From contig JALVEE010000100.1 in NCBI GenBank assembly GCA_027008645.1, positions 1 through 35,818 of the forward strand: a stretch of DNA of 35,818 nt, read 5' to 3'. Made by a program: the position numbers and the translations under genes. The notes under the pieces are model-generated. The model was not told the origin of the DNA. It searched no databases and saw nothing but the letters and a program-made list of their open reading frames with translations. Positions 35,659 through 35,818 of this stretch are shown one piece after another (positions within the stretch are counted from its first letter, which is position 1; each line of letters starts with the position of its first letter). The DNA is from Saprospiraceae bacterium (GTDB lineage Bacteria > Bacteroidota > Bacteroidia > Chitinophagales > Saprospiraceae).

Positions 35659-35813
35659 CAGGACTGGACAGTTCTGGATTGCTTTTGCTATACTCGCCTC
35701 CCAGCCTCCTAAAGGAGGTGCATCAACCCGCACTTTATCAATGCCTTGAAATTGCGTGTGGATTTCCCCTTTAGGGGATTAAGGGGCAAGTGTTGCAGAA
35801 CTGTCCAGCCCTG
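35659..35813. mobile_element. MITE-like element, 18-bp terminal inverted repeats
   Basis: CAGGACTGGACAGTTCTG (35659-35676) and the reverse complement of 35796-35813 agree at 17 of 18 bases. The 119 bases between contain CCTCCTAAAGGAGG and CCCCTTTAGGGG dyads and ACCCGCA, but no coding frame. Target-site duplication could not be judged since the window ends five bases later. Confidence 0.6.
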
Positions 35814-35818
35814 CCCCA

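Larger units (their letters stand above)
35254..35818. other. Repeat-rich end of window
   Basis: Upstream of the C10 peptidase. It holds a mosaic tandem repeat (35262-35640) and a small element with terminal inverted repeats (35659-35813). No coding frame is convincing. Confidence 0.75.

Overview
The window comes from an AT-rich member of the Bacteroidota. Four things support this: Bor/Por-type type IX secretion (T9SS) C-terminal domains with an 'IYPNPV' start, Bacteroidota-type promoters (TTG, about 20 nt, TAnnTTTG), A-rich leaders in place of strong Shine-Dalgarno sequences, and intergenic spaces full of short hairpin repeats. No rRNA, tRNA, CRISPR array, phage or complete transposon was found. 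The genus cannot be named from the sequence alone.

Layout. 1-1654 is the 3' part of polA. 1655-2887 is a repeat-rich gap with a 251-bp direct duplication. An APC-family amino-acid permease (2888-4207) converges on a two-gene operon reading left (7666-4214): a WbpD/WlbB-type sugar N-acetyltransferase and a large FAD/Fe-S 2-hydroxyacid dehydrogenase. A CsaA-like protein follows, then remnants of a type II toxin-antitoxin pair (8362-8513). From 8589 to 15803 all genes read left: an SBBP-repeat T9SS adhesin-like protein with eight exact 51-residue cysteine repeats, an anti-sigma factor, an ECF sigma factor, and a secreted C39-like peptidase with a T9SS tail. A DUF4143-type AAA ATPase (15898-17172) is divergent from a cyclophilin (17507-18007). 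Between them lies an unusual array of palindromes. A second repeat-rich gap (18008-18932) precedes a 1415-residue secreted BNR/beta-helix protein.

The second half holds parE (topoisomerase IV subunit B), a run of small lipoprotein, membrane and secreted proteins of unknown function (25659-27967), an Nramp-superfamily transporter lacking the usual metal-binding motif, queG, an unrecognised 186-residue protein, and a 1269-residue secreted C10 (streptopain-like) peptidase with LamG-like and beta-helix modules. A mosaic tandem repeat and a MITE-like element end the window.

How the genes relate. Housekeeping genes (polA, parE, queG, cyclophilin) are interleaved with surface and secreted proteins. 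The sigma/anti-sigma pair lies between two T9SS cargo genes and may control one or both; this is inferred from position only. The BNR protein and the C10 peptidase share the same C-terminal half, a beta-helix followed by a tail of about 72 residues with no canonical T9SS domain. I think this pair is the best candidate for something not yet described. The array of alternating half-sites at 17367-17424, with an exact 17-bp pitch, is the clearest unexplained regulatory structure.
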